Shown: positions 62,564 to 64,000 of the stretch, in pieces
How positions within the stretch are numbered: the stretch's first letter is position 1
Layout: each line of letters starts with the position of its first letter
Source of the DNA: Gemmatimonadales bacterium
GTDB taxonomy: Bacteria > Gemmatimonadota > Gemmatimonadetes > Gemmatimonadales > GWC2-71-9
Direction: 5' to 3'
Assembly (NCBI GenBank): GCA_041390145.1
Contig: JAWKQM010000009.1
Span: 1 to 64,000, forward strand
Length of the DNA: 64,000 bases
The notes under the pieces: generated by a model
Told to the model about the DNA's origin: nothing
The model's input: the letters and a program-made list of their open reading frames with translations, nothing else
Databases searched by the model: none
Translations under genes and position numbers: made by a program

Positions 62564-62865
62564 ATGGAGAAGATACCGGCCACCCCGAGGATGGCTACCC
62601 GGGCGACTCTGAAGAAATGCCTAAAGGAGCGGCTCCCTGAGTCACCTCCCCCCCGGTTCAGGCCCTCGGGTGGCGGAACTCCGCTTCGTAGCGCACCTTG
62701 GGACTGAACTCCTTGGGTCGCCGGCTGAGGCTGGCGCACGGCTGGTACCATTGCCTCACCCCCTGTTCCCCTCTCCGCAATCTGGAGAGGGAGGACGCCG
62801 GACCCACCGAAACCGCTCTCCGGATTGCGTTGGAATGACCTACATTATCTAGACCGGACCATCAC
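62564..62865. other. 302-bp divergent intergenic region
   Basis: Holds dispersed palindrome copy 5 (62754-62793; CCTCACCCCCTGTTCCCCTC with GGAGAGGGAGG) and a weakly AT-rich stretch near 62834-62850 (ACCTACATTATCTAGACC) that could be a -10-type promoter for K12. No gene seen in it. Sequence 62640-62740 is irregular and without repeats. Confidence 0.45.
62754..62793. repeat. Dispersed CCTCACCCCCTG palindrome, copy 5
   Basis: CCTCACCCCCTGTTCCCCTC followed by CTCTCC-GCAATCT-GGAGAG. Orientation as copies 1-3. Confidence 0.7.
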
Positions 62866-64000
62866 TTGACCGATTCCACCCTCAGCCACAATCCCATGAC
62901 CCTCGCCGGCACCACCCTTGGCCGTTACCGCCTCCTCGACCGTCTCGGTGCCGGCGGCATGGGCGAGGTCTGGCGCGCCCACGACGCCAACCTCGATCGC
63001 GAGGTGGCCATCAAGCTGCTTGTGCCGGGCGCCCTCGCCGACGCCGACACCCAGGCGCGCTTCCGGCGCGAGGCGCTGGCCCTCTCCCGACTCTCGCACA
63101 GCGGCATCGCCACCGTCTTCGACTTCGACGCCCACGAGGGCACCTCCTTCCTGGTGATGGAACTTGTTGCCGGTGGGACCCTCGAGGCGCGCGTCGCCAG
63201 CGGCCCGATGCCCCTCGACGAGGTGCGGCGCATCGGGGCCGCGGTCGCCGACGCACTGCAGAACGCGCATCAGAACGACATCGTGCACCGCGACCTGAAG
63301 CCCGGCAACGTGATGCTGACCTCGGCCGGCCAACCGAAGATCCTTGATTTCGGCATCGCGATGCTGCTTGGTGACGCCGGATCAAAGCTCACCCGCCCCG
63401 GGATGATCCTGGGGTCCCTGCCGTACATGGCCCCCGAACAGCTGACCGGCGACGCCGATTCTCCGGGCAGCGACATCTACGCGCTCGGCGTGCTGCTCTT
63501 CGAGATGCTCACCGGCCGCCGGCCCTTCGTGAAGGAGCGCGCCGAGGCACTGATGTTCGAGATTTTCGGCAACGCGCCGCCGACGGTACGTTCGCTCCGC
63601 GCCGATGTGCCGGACGATCTCGAGCGGCTGGTGATGGCCTGCCTCAGCAAGGACCCCACGGCGCGTCCAGCGAGCGCCGCCGTGGTCAGCGCAGCGCTGC
63701 AGGGGCACACCGCGGCAGCGACTGGCCCCGTAACGGCTGCAGTGGAGGTGATCCGCTCGATCGTGGTGCTCCCGCTCCGCAACACCTCCGGCGATCCGAC
63801 CCAGGAATATTTTGTCGACGGGATGACCGAAGCGATCATCTCCGACCTGGCCCACATCAAGGCGCTGCGCGTCATCTCGCGAACTTCCGCGATGCAGTAC
63901 AAGGGGAGCACCAAGACGTTGCCTGAGATTGCGCGCGAGCTGAATGTCGATGCCGTGCTGGAAGGTTCTGCGCACCTCGTTGGCGCACGGGTGCGCGTCA
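62866..64000 (+). CDS. Ser/Thr kinase K12 with TolB/FlgO-like domain, 3' end outside window
   Basis: Frame open to base 64000. TTG 62866 (TTGACCGA as in K2 and K5) is likely; the ATG at 62896 is an alternative. The kinase core differs from the rest: GAGGMGEVWRAHDANLDREV, AIKLLVPGALADADTQARF, DIVHRDLKPGNVMLTS, DFGIAMLLGDAGSKLTRPGM, LGSLPYMAPEQLTGDADSPG. All catalytic residues are present. The kinase ends near residue 270 and is followed directly by VVLPLRNTSGDPTQEYFVDG, MTEAIISDLAHIKALRVISR, TSAMQYKGSTKTLPEIAREL, without a membrane helix in between as far as seen. Same domain as K10, then cut. It belongs to a different kinase subfamily and is probably cytoplasmic. Confidence 0.88.
   Translation, partial: MTDSTLSHNPMTLAGTTLGRYRLLDRLGAGGMGEVWRAHDANLDREVAIKLLVPGALADADTQARFRREALALSRLSHSGIATVFDFDAHEGTSFLVMELVAGGTLEARVASGPMPLDEVRRIGAAVADALQNAHQNDIVHRDLKPGNVMLTSAGQPKILDFGIAMLLGDAGSKLTRPGMILGSLPYMAPEQLTGDADSPGSDIYALGVLLFEMLTGRRPFVKERAEALMFEIFGNAPPTVRSLRADVPDDLERLVMACLSKDPTARPASAAVVSAALQGHTAAATGPVTAAVEVIRSIVVLPLRNTSGDPTQEYFVDGMTEAIISDLAHIKALRVISRTSAMQYKGSTKTLPEIARELNVDAVLEGSAHLVGARVRV

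Noticed and set aside
60476..62707. 743-codon plus-strand open frame across the amidoligase
   Set aside because: Antisense shadow with random composition; the minus strand has recognisable GCS2 and CBS domains.
62640..62760. Possible tRNA or small RNA gene in the K12 leader
   Set aside because: No acceptor/T-loop pattern could be fitted by eye; only irregular GC-rich sequence is seen.

Overview
The window is GC-rich (high GC at third codon positions) chromosomal DNA from a didermic bacterium. It has outer-membrane porin-like proteins, lipoproteins, a type III glutamine synthetase and a very large family of one-pass Ser/Thr kinases whose N-termini all read M-T-D-x-L-x-R-L-(T/S/A)-A-A-L-A-(D/E)-(K/R)-Y-R-I-E-R-E-L-G. 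That kinase style is typical of Gemmatimonadota, with some Acidobacteriota similar, so a Gemmatimonadota genome or metagenome bin is my best inference. No rRNA, tRNA or CRISPR was found.

Region 1 (1-18.8 kb) is mixed housekeeping and envelope. It holds a cut-off L,D-transpeptidase followed by a beta-lactamase-fold lipoprotein; two tandem exported paralogs; a kynurenine-pathway pair (kynureninase-like enzyme and tryptophan 2,3-dioxygenase) separated by an oppositely oriented SPFH/Arc-type regulator pair; an LEA2-like lipoprotein; Ada; GlnN; an orphan PadR regulator; DUF983; a DcaP-like porin; an RlmL-like rRNA methylase; a large Tyr/Gly-rich exported protein; and a glycine-zipper protein ending at a strong terminator.

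Region 2 (18.8-59.4 kb) is the striking part. It has eleven Ser/Thr kinase genes (two with broken reading frames) plus the first 30 or so codons of another. Most are joined by 4-bp GTGA/ATGA overlaps or 1-14 bp gaps. Each has a conserved cytoplasmic kinase half, one membrane segment and a variable C-terminal half: a PD40/TolB-like beta-propeller, or a TolB/FlgO-like domain plus TPR repeats. An APC amino-acid permease and a CocE/NonD hydrolase sit inside the chain with GTGA overlaps. A PP2C phosphatase closes it, and a twelfth kinase runs off the right edge at 62.9 kb. Between the kinases lie an IS200-like REP-associated transposase with its palindromes, a 349-bp direct repeat bracketing one broken kinase, a fatty-acid desaturase with an M61 aminopeptidase, and a putative copper-related exported pair.

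Region 3 (59.4-62.6 kb) is a two-gene minus-strand unit: a glutamate-cysteine-ligase-like amidoligase fused to a CBS pair, overlapping an aspartoacylase/succinylglutamate-desuccinylase-like zinc hydrolase by GTGA. This make-and-break pair for amide bonds is a good candidate for an uncharacterised modification system.

At least three families of small dispersed palindromes punctuate the intergenic gaps. Taken together, the sequence suggests a kinase array that grows, shuffles its sensor halves and loses members by homologous recombination.
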